DNA from: Gracilimonas amylolytica
Lineage (GTDB): Bacteria; Bacteroidota; Rhodothermia; Balneolales; Balneolaceae
Reading direction: 5' to 3'
DNA: 64,000 bases
Assembly: GCF_002911695.1 (NCBI RefSeq)
Contig: NZ_PQBS01000010.1
Coordinates: forward strand, 269,034 to 333,033
Below are positions 39,006 through 48,588 of the stretch, piece by piece; the first letter of the stretch is position 1, and each line of letters starts with the position of its first letter. Under the pieces are notes generated by a model that was not told where the DNA came from, did no database searches, and saw only the letters and a list, made by a program, of their open reading frames with translations. The position numbers and the translations under genes are program-made.

Positions 39006-41471
39006 ATGGCCAGAGAAAAAATTATTCCAATAACTATTGAAGACGAAATGCAATCGTCCTACATCGATTATTCGATGTCGGTGATTGTTTCACGAGCCCT
39101 TCCTGATGTGCGTGACGGACTGAAACCGGTTCACCGCCGCATTCTTTACGGGATGAATGACCTCGGGATGCTTCATAACAGAAATTACAAGAAAAGTGCC
39201 CGTATTGTCGGTGAGGTATTAGGAAAGTATCACCCTCATGGTGACAGTGCCGTTTATGATTCCATCGTACGTATGGTTCAGGATTTCTCACTGAGATATC
39301 CATTAGCCGACGGACAGGGTAACTTTGGTTCCATTGATGGTGATAGCGCGGCTGCTATGCGTTATACGGAAGTTCGTATGGACCGACTATCTGAGGAAAT
39401 GCTCGCGGATATCAACAAAGATACCGTAGATTATTCTCCAAACTTTGATGATACTCTTGAAGAACCTACTGTTCTTCCAAGTATGCTTCCTAATCTTTTG
39501 ATCAATGGGGCATCCGGTATTGCCGTGGGTATGGCCACCAATATGGCCCCTCACAATATGTCTGAAGTCATTGATGGAGTTCAGGCTTATATCGATGATC
39601 CGGATATTGAGATCAAGCAACTGATGAAGCACATCACGGCTCCTGATTTTCCAACAGCCGGTATTATCTACGGTTATGAAGGCGTAAAAGAAGCCTACGA
39701 AACAGGCCGTGGAAAAGTAACCCTTCGTGCAAGAGCCAATACCGAAGAACTTCGTGGTAACCGTGAACAGATCGTTATCACAGAAATTCCGTATCAGGTA
39801 AACAAAAGTACGCTGATCCAGAAAATTGCTCAGCTTGTAAATGATGAAAAGATCACTGAGATCTCTGAGGTTAGAGATGAATCTGACCGTGAGGGTATCA
39901 GGATCGTTATTATTCTAAAGCGTTCCGCTAACGCCGGTGTGGTTCTGAACCAATTGTACAAGTACACTCAAATGCAGACCACTTTTGGTATCATCAATCT
40001 TGCTCTTGTTAAAGGGCGTCCAAAAGTGATGAACCTCAAGGAGCTCATTTATCATTTTGTTGAGCACCGTGTAGACATCATTATTCGTCGCACAATCTAT
40101 GATCTGGATCAGGCAGAAGCCAGGGCCCATATTTTAGAAGGCCTTAAGATCGCTCTTGATAACCTGGATGAGGTTATTAAAACGATTCGAGCCTCGAATA
40201 GTCCAAACGAAGCCAATATTGAACTTCGTAAGAAATTCGCCTTAACGGATATTCAGGCTAAAGCTATCCTGGATATGAGGCTCCAGAAACTCACCGGTCT
40301 CGAAAGAGAAAAAATTGACGGTGAGTACAGAGAGATCATAGATAAGATCGCTGATTACAGAGAGATTCTTTCTAACCGAGACAAACAAACTGAGATCATC
40401 AAAAAAGAACTCGCTGATCTGAAAAAGAGATACGGTGACGAAAGAAGAACACAGGTGGTTCATTCCGCAGAGGACTTCAACATTGAAGACATGATCGCCA
40501 ATGAAGATGTGGTTGTAACCATATCCAACAAAGGCTTTATCAAACGAATGCCGGTAAGCGGATATCGCCGACAACGAAGAGGCGGCAAAGGCATGAAAGG
40601 CACCACAACTCGTGATGAGGAATATGTGGAACATTTATTTGTGGCCACTACACATAACTACATTCTGTTCTTTACAGAAAAAGGCATGTGTTACTGGCTT
40701 AAGGTCTATGAAATACCGGAAGGCGGCCGCCTTGCAAGGGGACGTGCTATTGTTAACCTTATCGATATTGATAAAGACGATCAAATCAAGGCATTTGTAC
40801 CGGTTAAAACGCTTGATGATGAAGAATACATCAATGATCACTCCATCATCATGGCTACCAAAGATGGCTTAGTCAAGAAAACGACCCTTGAAGCTTATAG
40901 CCGACCACGACGTGATGGAATCATTGCCATTAACATCAAAGAAGGTGACAGTCTGTTAGCCGCCGAACTTACAGACGGCGACAGTCAGATCATTCTTGCC
41001 AATAAGAATGGACGGGCCATCCGCTTCCACGAAGAGGAAGTGCGCGAAATGGGCCGTAATACTTCTGGTGTTAAAGGCATGAACCTCAGTAAAGACGGCG
41101 AGATCGTTGACATGGTCGTTATACGCAATGCCCACGAGGCCACGGTTCTTGCAATGTCAGAAAACGGATACGGAAAACGGTCACTGGTTGATGATTACCG
41201 TGAACAATCACGAGGCGGTAAAGGTGTAATTACACTTAAGATAACGCCTAAGACCGGTTCACTGATCGCACTAAAAGAAGTGACCGATCAGGATGACCTG
41301 ATGATCATTACTGAAAAAGGTAAAGTGATCCGAATGAATTGTGGTGGCATTCGAACTATGGGTAGAAATACTCAGGGTGTAAGAATTATGCGACTTGATT
41401 CTGACGGTGCCATTGCCGCCGTAACTCGTGTAGTAAACGAGGAAGAAGGTGATGAGGAAGATGAAGATTAA
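39006..41471 (+). CDS. gyrA: DNA gyrase subunit A
   Basis: An 821-residue protein. The catalytic Tyr is in [10 protein letters not shown] near residue 120. The GyrA-box QRRGGKG (near residue 522-528) marks the DNA-wrapping C-terminal pinwheel and identifies gyrase. Six pinwheel blades follow, and the protein ends in an acidic tail ([11 protein letters not shown]). It introduces negative supercoils with GyrB. It is followed immediately by a terminator. Confidence 0.98.
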   Translation: MAREKIIPITIEDEMQSSYIDYSMSVIVSRALPDVRDGLKPVHRRILYGMNDLGMLHNRNYKKSARIVGEVLGKYHPHGDSAVYDSIVRMVQDFSLRYPLADGQGNFGSIDGDSAAAMRYTEVRMDRLSEEMLADINKDTVDYSPNFDDTLEEPTVLPSMLPNLLINGASGIAVGMATNMAPHNMSEVIDGVQAYIDDPDIEIKQLMKHITAPDFPTAGIIYGYEGVKEAYETGRGKVTLRARANTEELRGNREQIVITEIPYQVNKSTLIQKIAQLVNDEKITEISEVRDESDREGIRIVIILKRSANAGVVLNQLYKYTQMQTTFGIINLALVKGRPKVMNLKELIYHFVEHRVDIIIRRTIYDLDQAEARAHILEGLKIALDNLDEVIKTIRASNSPNEANIELRKKFALTDIQAKAILDMRLQKLTGLEREKIDGEYREIIDKIADYREILSNRDKQTEIIKKELADLKKRYGDERRTQVVHSAEDFNIEDMIANEDVVVTISNKGFIKRMPVSGYRRQRRGGKGMKGTTTRDEEYVEHLFVATTHNYILFFTEKGMCYWLKVYEIPEGGRLARGRAIVNLIDIDKDDQIKAFVPVKTLDDEEYINDHSIIMATKDGLVKKTTLEAYSRPRRDGIIAINIKEGDSLLAAELTDGDSQIILANKNGRAIRFHEEEVREMGRNTSGVKGMNLSKDGEIVDMVVIRNAHEATVLAMSENGYGKRSLVDDYREQSRGGKGVITLKITPKTGSLIALKEVTDQDDLMIITEKGKVIRMNCGGIRTMGRNTQGVRIMRLDSDGAIAAVTRVVNEEEGDEEDED

Positions 41472-41507
41472 ATCATAACTTCACCTTAATATTCTAATTA
41501 GTTAATT

Positions 41508-41535
41508 AAAAAGGCCTCATTTCTGAGGCCTTTTT
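41508..41535. terminator. Bidirectional rho-independent terminator after gyrA
   Basis: A 12-bp stem, AAAAAGGCCTCA with TGAGGCCTTTTT, around a TTTC loop. T-runs on both strands serve gyrA from the left and the minus-strand unknown gene from the right. Confidence 0.9.
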
Positions 41536-42327
41536 TTATTGGCTTATATTTTCGTCGAATCCGGGCCTGATAAATTTTTCAGCATTAGGGAAGTACTTGG
41601 TAATATTTGTTTTCAACCATTCCAGATTTGATAAGTTTTTCATTGCCTCTTCTTCCTGATCCGGAAATTGGGTTAAGATCCCATTCCATGCAAAGGTTGA
41701 CCTTTCAATACACTTGATCACTACTTTTGCTGTTCCATTCATATCATTTTGAAAGTCATCTTCATCCCAAAATTCATCCATGGAACTCATAACTGCTCTT
41801 TTGGATTTTACAGGAATCATGGTGTGATACCAGCTTATAATATCTATTAAATCTTTTATAATTAATATACTATCAGCACTGCCCTGCCGATTTATATTTA
41901 GGTTTATGAGTTGTTCATATTCACTCAATACTTCAGAAAACCTATCACGATTATTATGAAGCCATTGATGGGATGACTCGAAATAGAGGTCAGCTGCTCT
42001 ACTTACAGGATGATCTTGTACATCAGCACTATCAACTTTTATCTTTTCATTAGTATCTTCCTTTAAAGACTCGACATCAATCCCTTTTTCTTCTGCCATT
42101 TCATTGATCATCTCCCGTGTCAAGGAAAACATATCAGACAGGTTTTCCCAAAACTCCTGATTACTTATATCCCTGGAATCCGAACCTTGCGTTTCCTGCA
42201 TTTCCATTTTAAACACCAGGCAATGTGATGATAAGTAACAACGCTCGCACCACCGATCACAATAGTTATATATACCCGGGATCAGATCCGGATCATCACC
42301 GGCATTTTTAAGATCATCTAAATTCAT
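41536..42327 (-). CDS. Unrecognised protein with N-terminal Cys cluster
   Basis: A 263-residue protein that I do not recognise. The N-terminus has a four-Cys motif C-x3-C-x2-C-x5-C within YNYCDRWCERCYLSSHC (about residues 23-36), suitable for zinc or an Fe-S cluster. The remaining 220 residues are predicted helical, acidic and without membrane segments. It is the last gene in a mnmG-rsmG-WYL-unknown minus-strand group, 16 bases after the WYL regulator, and its stop lies at the terminator. A metal-binding regulatory or sensing role is possible but untested. Confidence 0.7.
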   Translation of the reverse strand: MNLDDLKNAGDDPDLIPGIYNYCDRWCERCYLSSHCLVFKMEMQETQGSDSRDISNQEFWENLSDMFSLTREMINEMAEEKGIDVESLKEDTNEKIKVDSADVQDHPVSRAADLYFESSHQWLHNNRDRFSEVLSEYEQLINLNINRQGSADSILIIKDLIDIISWYHTMIPVKSKRAVMSSMDEFWDEDDFQNDMNGTAKVVIKCIERSTFAWNGILTQFPDQEEEAMKNLSNLEWLKTNITKYFPNAEKFIRPGFDENISQ

Positions 42328-42343
42328 TACCCCGATTTTAAAT

Positions 42344-43282
42344 TTACTGTTTCAACATTTCCTTTAGTAATGCTTGTCTTTTTTCAATTAAAGACTTCGG
42401 ACTCTCTATTTTTATTTTTTTTCCGAACTGGAGCAACCATTCGTTTATAAAGTCCAAATTATCGAATTTAAACTCCACTTTAATTATTTCATTATTCACA
42501 GGTATTCTCTTAATTATTTTAGCCGGCAGATTCGCTTCTAAGCGCCCTAACTCGCTTTTTTCGACTCCTAGTATTATTAAATCCGATCTGTCGCCAGAAC
42601 CGTAAATAAGGGCCTCTATGTCGATTTCTTCTTTTACCGTGTAAATTTCTTCCAGAATTTTTACTTCCTCTATATTTTCGAGGATAAAATTCCTGTTATC
42701 TCCCCTGAGATGAGATCGACCGATCACATTCCAATGATCATCGTAAAAAACCAAAACATAAGGATCAATTTTCCTTATATCGGTTTCACCTGATTTAGTC
42801 GTATACCTGAATTGCATTCTTTTTTTCTGTGCGATCGCGCTGCTTATCAAATACCAGTTTCCGCCTTTCTTTTTTTCTCCACCAAATTTGAGATAAGGAT
42901 CTACGATCGTTCTTCCCTCCAGTGAAACCATGAATTCCTTCAGATCATCAGGAAGCACGTTCTTTATCTTAACCTCTACCCCTTTAGCATCCTCAACAAG
43001 TCCTGCATCAACCTGGGATTTCACAAAGTTAAGGCCAACCATGATGGTTGCGAGCTCTTTGGATGTGAACATCAGTGGAGGGATCTTATATCCATCAATC
43101 AATCCATAACCGGAATACCTGTCCCAGGTTACCGGTACATTAATTTCCTGTAAAGCATTGAAATCTCTAAATATAGTACGCCTACTCACCCCAAAATGCT
43201 CTGCCAGTTCATTTACTGTTTTATTATTACCCGGCTGTTGCAGCAACAGCATCAATTTCAGTCTTCGTTCAGAGCTGTTCAT
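42344..43282 (-). CDS. WYL-domain transcriptional regulator (YafY/DeoR-type HTH)
   Basis: A 312-residue protein. An N-terminal HTH_11-type helix-turn-helix (NELAEHFGVSRRTIFRDFNALQEINVPV, about residues 21-48) is followed by a WYL domain (about 140-215, with IDPYVLVFYDDHWNVIGRSHLR) and a C-terminal WCX domain. WYL domains bind nucleic acid or nucleotide ligands in DNA damage response and phage-defence regulators. It lies two bases after rsmG and before the unknown Cys-cluster gene, which may be its target. Confidence 0.88.
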   Translation of the reverse strand: MNSSERRLKLMLLLQQPGNNKTVNELAEHFGVSRRTIFRDFNALQEINVPVTWDRYSGYGLIDGYKIPPLMFTSKELATIMVGLNFVKSQVDAGLVEDAKGVEVKIKNVLPDDLKEFMVSLEGRTIVDPYLKFGGEKKKGGNWYLISSAIAQKKRMQFRYTTKSGETDIRKIDPYVLVFYDDHWNVIGRSHLRGDNRNFILENIEEVKILEEIYTVKEEIDIEALIYGSGDRSDLIILGVEKSELGRLEANLPAKIIKRIPVNNEIIKVEFKFDNLDFINEWLLQFGKKIKIESPKSLIEKRQALLKEMLKQ

Positions 43283-43284
43283 AC

Positions 43285-43926
43285 TTATTGTCTTGTGATT
43301 TCAACTAATGCCTTACCATCATAAAAAGGATTATTCTTTTGCTCAAGTGATAACACATTTATATTTAAAGGCTGCGTGATCCCATCTAATTCCCTCTCTA
43401 CTTCACCCTCTCCCTTTAGCAGAAGAATGCCCAACCACGGCTTATCATCTATCATTGATAACAGGTCATTTATTTTAAAGGCATGCTTTGACACAACACA
43501 AGTATCTCCATTCATTTCAATGTTAGCGATCGACCCATCTACCGCTCTGCAATTATCAAGCTTTAATTTCAAGATCATTTGCTTACATGCCATCACTTTT
43601 TTGGTCACGATATCATTCAACACGATCTGTTTGTCAACTCGTGCAATAGCCAACGGGATGCCCGGCAACCCGCCGCCGGTCCCGGCATCAACTATTGTTT
43701 CAGCCTGATCTATCAATTTTGAGCTACTCAATATCAAAGAATGGCGAACGTGTTCGACAATTGTTTCACGTGAAACATCTCTACTAATCAGGTTAACCCT
43801 ATCATTCCACCACATTAACTGATCTACATAATCTCGAATTATAGATGAGTGTTTCTGGAATAACTCTTGAGTTGATTCAAATTGATCAAATTTTTTGTGC
43901 TGAATATTATGTTTCACGTGAAACAC
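43285..43926 (-). CDS. rsmG: 16S rRNA (guanine-N7) methyltransferase RsmG
   Basis: A 213-residue SAM methyltransferase modifying the 530 loop of 16S rRNA. The SAM motif is DAGTGGGLPGIPLAI near residues 73-87. The protein begins MFHVKH, a stretch encoded by the parS palindrome, and a second parS encodes VSRET near residue 51-55. It overlaps nothing and starts five bases after mnmG stops. The mnmG-rsmG (gidA-gidB) pair is classically near the chromosomal origin. Confidence 0.95.
   Translation of the reverse strand: MFHVKHNIQHKKFDQFESTQELFQKHSSIIRDYVDQLMWWNDRVNLISRDVSRETIVEHVRHSLILSSSKLIDQAETIVDAGTGGGLPGIPLAIARVDKQIVLNDIVTKKVMACKQMILKLKLDNCRAVDGSIANIEMNGDTCVVSKHAFKINDLLSMIDDKPWLGILLLKGEGEVERELDGITQPLNINVLSLEQKNNPFYDGKALVEITRQ
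43762..43777. other. parS: parS site inside rsmG
   Basis: TGTTTCACGTGAAACA is an exact 16/16 match to the ParB centromere consensus. It sits within the rsmG coding region, encoding part of DVSRETI. It is the second copy in this gene, about 150 bases from the first. Confidence 0.93.
43910..43925. other. parS: parS site overlapping the rsmG start
   Basis: TGTTTCACGTGAAACA again matches the parS consensus exactly, and includes two bases of the rsmG ATG. The MFHVKH protein start results from the palindrome. Coding and centromere functions are combined in one sequence. Confidence 0.93.
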
Positions 43927-43931
43927 CGGGG

Positions 43932-45821
43932 TTAATTTTTAAGATATACCATAAGTACCGATACATCACTTGCCGATACACCGCTTATTCTACTGGCTTG
44001 ACCTATTGTCTCAGGTTTTATTTTAGATAGTTTTTGGGCTCCTTCAGTCGAAAGACTTTTAATATTAGAATATTCGATCTGTTCAGGGATCTCCATGTGC
44101 TCCTGCTTTTCAAGCTCCTTAACCATTTCAAATTCCTTTTCAATATACCCTGCGTATTTGATCCTTATCTCTATCTGCTCTAATACCTTTTTGTCCGCAG
44201 AGATAGAATAAACCTTTTCTTTTAAATCAGAATCATGCTCAAGCATATCATTTAAGTTGACTTCAGGCCTGAGCAGGATCTTCTCAGCCTTCATAGGCTG
44301 CGACATCGTTGAGCTATCTTTATTTTCAAGCATTGGATCCATTTGCTCTGGTCGAACCGTATAATCTTTAATCAATGACTCCAGTTCATCAATAGCTTCT
44401 TTTTTCTTAAGCATCCTGTTATATCTCTCTTCGGATGCCAGGCCTATTTTATGCCCGATCTCTGTCAAACGAAGGTCAGCATTATCCTGCCTTAACAATA
44501 TTCGGTGCTCTGCCCTGGAGGTAAACATTCTGTAAGGCTCTTCTGTACCTTTATTGATAAGATCATCGATCAAAACACCTATGTAAGCCTCTGATCTTTG
44601 AAGGATCAAAGGGTCTTTGCCTTGTACATTCAGAGCCGCATTGATTCCCGCCATTAACCCCTGGCAAGCTGCTTCTTCGTACCCTGTGGTACCATTGATC
44701 TGTCCGGCAAAATAAAGGCCATCTACAAGTTTAGTTTCTAAAGAACGTCGTATTTGATGCGGAGGGAAATAATCGTATTCAATGGCATATCCCGGGCGGA
44801 TCATAATTACATCCTCGAACCCCGGTATAGTGCGAAGTGCTTGATATTGCACATCTTCAGGCAATGAGGTGGAGAACCCATTTAAATACATCTCATAGGT
44901 ATTCCATCCTTCCGGTTCCAAAAAGAGTTGATGACGATCTTTATCAGCAAATCGATCGATCTTGTCTTCAATACTGGGGCAGTACCTAGGCCCAATGGAT
45001 TTAATGCGCCCATTAAACATCGGGCTGCGATCAAAACCGGTTCTAAGTACATCATGAACGTTATCATTAGTATACCCGATCCAACAGGTTAACTGTTCGT
45101 CCAATGAAGGAAGTGACTCTGTCAAAAATGAAAACCCGGATGGGTCTTCATCTCCATATTGAACTTCTAATTTAGAATAATCTACCGTACGGCCGTCAAT
45201 TCTTGGAGGTGTTCCGGTTTTTAACCTTCCCACTTCAAAACCAAGATCTTCAAGGGCAGCTGAGATACCGACAGAAGCTCTTTCCCCAGACCGCCCCCCG
45301 CCAAATTGGGTTTCCCCAATGTGTATCAATCCATTTAAAAAGGTTCCGCTAGTTAGAATAACACTGTGGGAATAAAATCGCTGTCCGGTTTGGGTGATAA
45401 CACCATCGATCTTATTCCCATCCTCTGAGACAATAAGATCTACAACATTATCTTGCCGGAAATATAGGTTATCCTTTTGTTCAAGTTTCTCCCTCATTTT
45501 TTGAGCATACAACATACGATCACTTTGACACCTGGGGCTCCACATAGCCGGGCCTTTACTCAGGTTCAACATTCTGAACTGTACACCCGTCTCATCACTA
45601 ACAATTCCTGAGAGCCCCCCAAGAGCATCGATCTCCCTAACCAACTGTCCTTTTGCAACACCACCCATGGCAGGATTGCAAGACATCTTTGCTATGGCCT
45701 CCAGATTCATTGTAATTAAAAGGGTTTTGGCACCCATTTCGGCTGCGGCACCTGCAGCTTCACTGCCCGCATGACCTCCACCTACTACAATGACATCGTA
45801 CTTAGGATTAATATGATCCAT
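43932..45821 (-). CDS. mnmG: MnmG (GidA), tRNA wobble-uridine modification
   Basis: A 629-residue FAD enzyme that with MnmE makes the cmnm5U34 modification of tRNA. The Rossmann dinucleotide-binding site [19 protein letters not shown] is near residues 12-30, and the family signature GGLSG with [13 protein letters not shown] is near 68-103. A helical C-terminal domain ends it. It is the first gene of the mnmG-rsmG-WYL-unknown group. MnmE is not in this window. Confidence 0.97.
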   Translation of the reverse strand: MDHINPKYDVIVVGGGHAGSEAAGAAAEMGAKTLLITMNLEAIAKMSCNPAMGGVAKGQLVREIDALGGLSGIVSDETGVQFRMLNLSKGPAMWSPRCQSDRMLYAQKMREKLEQKDNLYFRQDNVVDLIVSEDGNKIDGVITQTGQRFYSHSVILTSGTFLNGLIHIGETQFGGGRSGERASVGISAALEDLGFEVGRLKTGTPPRIDGRTVDYSKLEVQYGDEDPSGFSFLTESLPSLDEQLTCWIGYTNDNVHDVLRTGFDRSPMFNGRIKSIGPRYCPSIEDKIDRFADKDRHQLFLEPEGWNTYEMYLNGFSTSLPEDVQYQALRTIPGFEDVIMIRPGYAIEYDYFPPHQIRRSLETKLVDGLYFAGQINGTTGYEEAACQGLMAGINAALNVQGKDPLILQRSEAYIGVLIDDLINKGTEEPYRMFTSRAEHRILLRQDNADLRLTEIGHKIGLASEERYNRMLKKKEAIDELESLIKDYTVRPEQMDPMLENKDSSTMSQPMKAEKILLRPEVNLNDMLEHDSDLKEKVYSISADKKVLEQIEIRIKYAGYIEKEFEMVKELEKQEHMEIPEQIEYSNIKSLSTEGAQKLSKIKPETIGQASRISGVSASDVSVLMVYLKN

Positions 45822-45995
45822 TACTTACTGTTTTTTATCTATTTATATCATTCATAAAACCGCTACGAAAATTAAGATAAGAAAATAGCGCTCTCTCTAC
45901 TATTATAACGGCTTACCGACAGGTATTGACTAATTGTATTTAAAATCTTCTGTAAACAAAAAAAGCTTCCAACTAATGTTGAAAGCTTTGTTTTG
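45822..45995. other. Gap between mnmG and tRNA-Asp
   Basis: Non-coding. It holds the terminator following tRNA-Asp (separate entry) and the mnmG leader. No further gene-like signals are seen. Confidence 0.5.
45962..45989 (-). terminator. Rho-independent terminator after tRNA-Asp
   Basis: On the minus strand AAAGCTTTCAAC and GTTGGAAGCTTT form a 12-position stem with one mismatch around a four-base loop, then a T-run. It stops the tRNA transcript seven bases beyond the tRNA end. Confidence 0.8.
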
Positions 45996-46069
45996 CGATC
46001 CGGAAGGGACTCGAACCCTCGACCTCCTGCGTGACAGGCAGGCGTTCTAACCAACTGAACTACCGGACC
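45996..46069 (-). tRNA. tRNA-Asp (GTC anticodon)
   Basis: A 74-base cloverleaf. The acceptor is GGTCCGG with CCGGATC (one G-U pair) and the discriminator base is G. The D-loop (TAGTTCAGTTGGTTAGAA), anticodon arm CCTGC-CTGTCAC-GCAGG (anticodon GTC) and T-arm with GGTTCGAGTCC are all present. The genome does not encode the full CCA (CAA follows the discriminator), so it is added later. Confidence 0.95.
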
Positions 46070-46084
46070 TTTTTGAGAGAGCAC

Positions 46085-46116
46085 TAAATATACGGACCAT
46101 TATGCTTCGATGTCAA
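46085..46116 (-). promoter_or_regulatory. Promoter of tRNA-Asp
   Basis: On the minus strand TTGACA (46116-46111) is a perfect -35-type element, followed after 18 bases by TATATT, which also reads as TATATTTA, one base from the Bacteroidota TAnnTTTG element. The tRNA 5' end lies about 16 bases downstream, a plausible leader. Confidence 0.7.
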
Positions 46117-46199
46117 GGTTTTTTAAAAACAAATCAAAAAAATGATGCCCAATCACTAAGTGATAATTTTAGCTAAAGCAGAAACCCAAAAACATGTAT

Positions 46200-46739
46200 T
46201 TAAAGTGCGCTTTTAACCGCATCAAGGATCTCATTGCTTTCCGGTTCTACATTGCTTCTGAACCTTCTGATCAGATCCCCCTCTTTATTGATAAGAAATT
46301 TTTCAAAATTCCACTTTATTTCGCCGGTAAAGTCTGGGTTTTGTTCCTGAGTTAAATATTTAAAGAGTTCATCCTGATCATCACCTTTCACAGATACTTT
46401 AGAGAACATTGGAAATTCCACACCGTAGTTCAGCGTACAGAATTGTTTGATCTCTTCATCGGAACCCGGTTCTTGTCCTTTAAAGTTATTGGCCGGAAAA
46501 CCGAGGACGACTAAACCTTCATCTTTATAGGTTTCATACAAACTCTGTAAGCCTTCATACTGAGGAGTGTAACCACATTTAGAAGCTACATTAACAACCA
46601 GGATAACTTTACCTTTATAGGATTCAAGTGAAACTTCTTTGCCGTCAATATCCTTCATTGTATAATTAAAGATGCTATCATTTGTTGTATTCATACCAAT
46701 TCCTAAGATCAGGGTAATTAAGATTGTTAATATTTTCAT
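46200..46739 (-). CDS. Glutathione peroxidase-like thiol peroxidase
   Basis: A 179-residue thioredoxin-fold peroxidase. The peroxidatic Cys is in VNVASKCGYTPQYEGLQ (about residue 55) with the Gln of VLGFPANNFKGQEPG (about 78-92) and Trp-Asn in IKWNFEKFLI (about 138-147). An N-terminal hydrophobic segment (about 1-20) could send it to the periplasm. Bacterial enzymes of this type mostly use thioredoxin, not glutathione, as reductant. It is divergent from an outer-membrane gene. Confidence 0.9.
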   Translation of the reverse strand: MKILTILITLILGIGMNTTNDSIFNYTMKDIDGKEVSLESYKGKVILVVNVASKCGYTPQYEGLQSLYETYKDEGLVVLGFPANNFKGQEPGSDEEIKQFCTLNYGVEFPMFSKVSVKGDDQDELFKYLTQEQNPDFTGEIKWNFEKFLINKEGDLIRRFRSNVEPESNEILDAVKSAL

Positions 46740-46801
46740 ATCCGTATTATTATTGAGTTGGGTAATAACTAAACTATTGGTTCAATCTAAATCATTCCAA
46801 G

Positions 46802-47536
46802 ATGAAAAAATATACGTTATCAATTTTTGCATTACTAAGCATTTTAGTGTTTCCATTTTCGTCGAACGCCCAAATGTTTTCAGTGGGCACAGAAAGTAGA
46901 ACAAGTTTTAGTTCCATCTATTCTCCATATGTTAGAGCCGGTGTACAATTTGTAAATTTTGAATTTAAAGGCTCCGGAATGATCGATGAACAATTCTTTT
47001 CTCCATTAACTTTTAATGGAGAAGCCGCATACATTGCCTATGAATCATTTGGTCTTAACTTGAATGCAGCTCTTGGAAATTCTATCACAGGATTAAATGA
47101 CACAAAATACTTTAGCTTAAACTTAAATTTTAAAAACCCGTTTTACCTGATCAACCAACAAAAATTCAAAGCCGGAATTCCTGTCAAACTTGATAGTCGT
47201 TTGGTATCCGTTAGAAATGATCAGAATAATGAAGAATTTTCACAGACTTCTCTAAGTGCAGGCGCCGGGTTAACGGCAGCCATAATCAATCAAACCAAAT
47301 TTAATATTACAGGTGAATTTTTAACCTCCTACGGATTCAGTACGGCAAGCGGTGGGTTTCTGGGAGGCAGTGTCTTTGGATTAAGCGGCAGTGCAAGGAT
47401 CAATATTTATAATCTGTTATTCGGAAAGAACCTAAGTATTGGTTATGATTATATTAACGATTCATACGACATTGATGAGGAACGATTAGATTATGATCTG
47501 GTCGGGCATACAATCACATTAGGAGTATCATTTTGA
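46802..47536 (+). CDS. Outer-membrane beta-barrel protein
   Basis: A 244-residue protein with a signal peptide (to about residue 23, SSNAQ). The mature part is strand-rich with repeated aromatic-glycine patterns and ends VGHTITLGVSF with a terminal phenylalanine, as expected of a BAM substrate. No family name is evident. The stop overlaps the start of the following 99-residue gene (TTGA), which overlaps a metallo-beta-lactamase gene; the three look translationally coupled. Confidence 0.72.
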   Translation: MKKYTLSIFALLSILVFPFSSNAQMFSVGTESRTSFSSIYSPYVRAGVQFVNFEFKGSGMIDEQFFSPLTFNGEAAYIAYESFGLNLNAALGNSITGLNDTKYFSLNLNFKNPFYLINQQKFKAGIPVKLDSRLVSVRNDQNNEEFSQTSLSAGAGLTAAIINQTKFNITGEFLTSYGFSTASGGFLGGSVFGLSGSARINIYNLLFGKNLSIGYDYINDSYDIDEERLDYDLVGHTITLGVSF

Positions 47537-47832
47537 AACCTGATAAGCTACTTCTCGAACTAGAACAGATATTAGAACAGGCTGGATATACCTTACGTAA
47601 AGAACGAGGTTCTTTCAGAGGCGATGAGTGTATTATTGAGGGACAAAAGTTAGTGGTTGTCAATAAGAATAAACCCATTGAGTCGCAATTGGGAACAATG
47701 GGAAGAGTGTTAGGAGAAATTGATCTAACCGGTGTGTACATAAAACCGGCTGTCAGAAAGAACCTGGAAGACCTTTGGGATCAGCTTCAGGTAACACCTG
47801 AAAATATTTCAGAAGATTTTGATTTAGAATGA
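47533..47832 (+). CDS. Small unknown protein
   Basis: A 99-residue acidic/basic mixed protein (MKPDKLLLELEQILEQAGYTLRKERGSFRGDECIIEG). I do not recognise the family. It starts with TTG, overlapping the barrel gene by four bases, and its end overlaps the metallo-hydrolase start by four bases (ATGA). It has no signal peptide or membrane segment. Confidence 0.75.
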   Translation: MKPDKLLLELEQILEQAGYTLRKERGSFRGDECIIEGQKLVVVNKNKPIESQLGTMGRVLGEIDLTGVYIKPAVRKNLEDLWDQLQVTPENISEDFDLE

Positions 47833-48587
47833 AAGTAACGTTTTTAGGTACCGGAACTTCAATGGGCGTACCGGTTGCCGGTGGGTTTAGAGGAGAAAAA
47901 CTTTTTCACGATCCGAGGAATTTTAGAACCAGATGTTCAGCCTGGATACAGCATAAAGGTCAGTCTATATTAATTGATGCCGGACCGGAATTCAGAATTC
48001 AAAGCATCAAGGCTAAAATTCAGGTTCTGGATCACTTATTGATCACTCATGAGCACATGGACCATGTTGCCGGCTTAGATGACCTGAGGATCTACTCGTA
48101 CATTAACGAATCTGCCATTCCCGCCTACGCTTCAAAAAAATGTATTGAATCAGTAAAAAAGAGATTTGATTACATGTTTGGGGAGAACAAGTATCCCGGT
48201 TCAACTTCATTGCAATTAATTGAGGCAGAAGAGACTTTTAAAATTGGTGATGTTAACATTACCACCCTTCCCGTAAAACATGGAACAACTGAAGTTAATG
48301 GTTACCGCTTGAATGACTTTTCCTACATAACGGATGTGAAGGAACTACCGGATTCCACCTTAGAGAAGATCAAAGGTTCGAAAGTATTGGTGTTGGGAGC
48401 TTTGCGTTGGGAACCTGAACACCCCACTCACTTAACCATACCTCAGGCAGTTGAGATCATAGAAAGATTAGAGATACCGGAAGCCTACCTCATTCACATG
48501 AACAGCTATGTGGATCATGAACCCACAAACCGAAAGCTGCCTGATCACATAAATTTAGCTTATGATCAACAGGTTCTTCATCTTTAG
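47829..48587 (+). CDS. Metallo-beta-lactamase fold hydrolase (PhnP/RNase Z-like)
   Basis: A 252-residue hydrolase. The dinuclear metal site is THEHMDHVAGLDDL (HxHxDH, about residues 74-87), with further ligands in VKHG and a terminal IHMNSYVDHE. It begins FLGTGTSMGVPVAGG, the PhnP-like N-terminus. The substrate is probably a phosphodiester or cyclic nucleotide; this is inferred. It overlaps the 99-residue gene. Confidence 0.88.
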   Translation: MKVTFLGTGTSMGVPVAGGFRGEKLFHDPRNFRTRCSAWIQHKGQSILIDAGPEFRIQSIKAKIQVLDHLLITHEHMDHVAGLDDLRIYSYINESAIPAYASKKCIESVKKRFDYMFGENKYPGSTSLQLIEAEETFKIGDVNITTLPVKHGTTEVNGYRLNDFSYITDVKELPDSTLEKIKGSKVLVLGALRWEPEHPTHLTIPQAVEIIERLEIPEAYLIHMNSYVDHEPTNRKLPDHINLAYDQQVLHL

Positions 48588-48588
48588 T

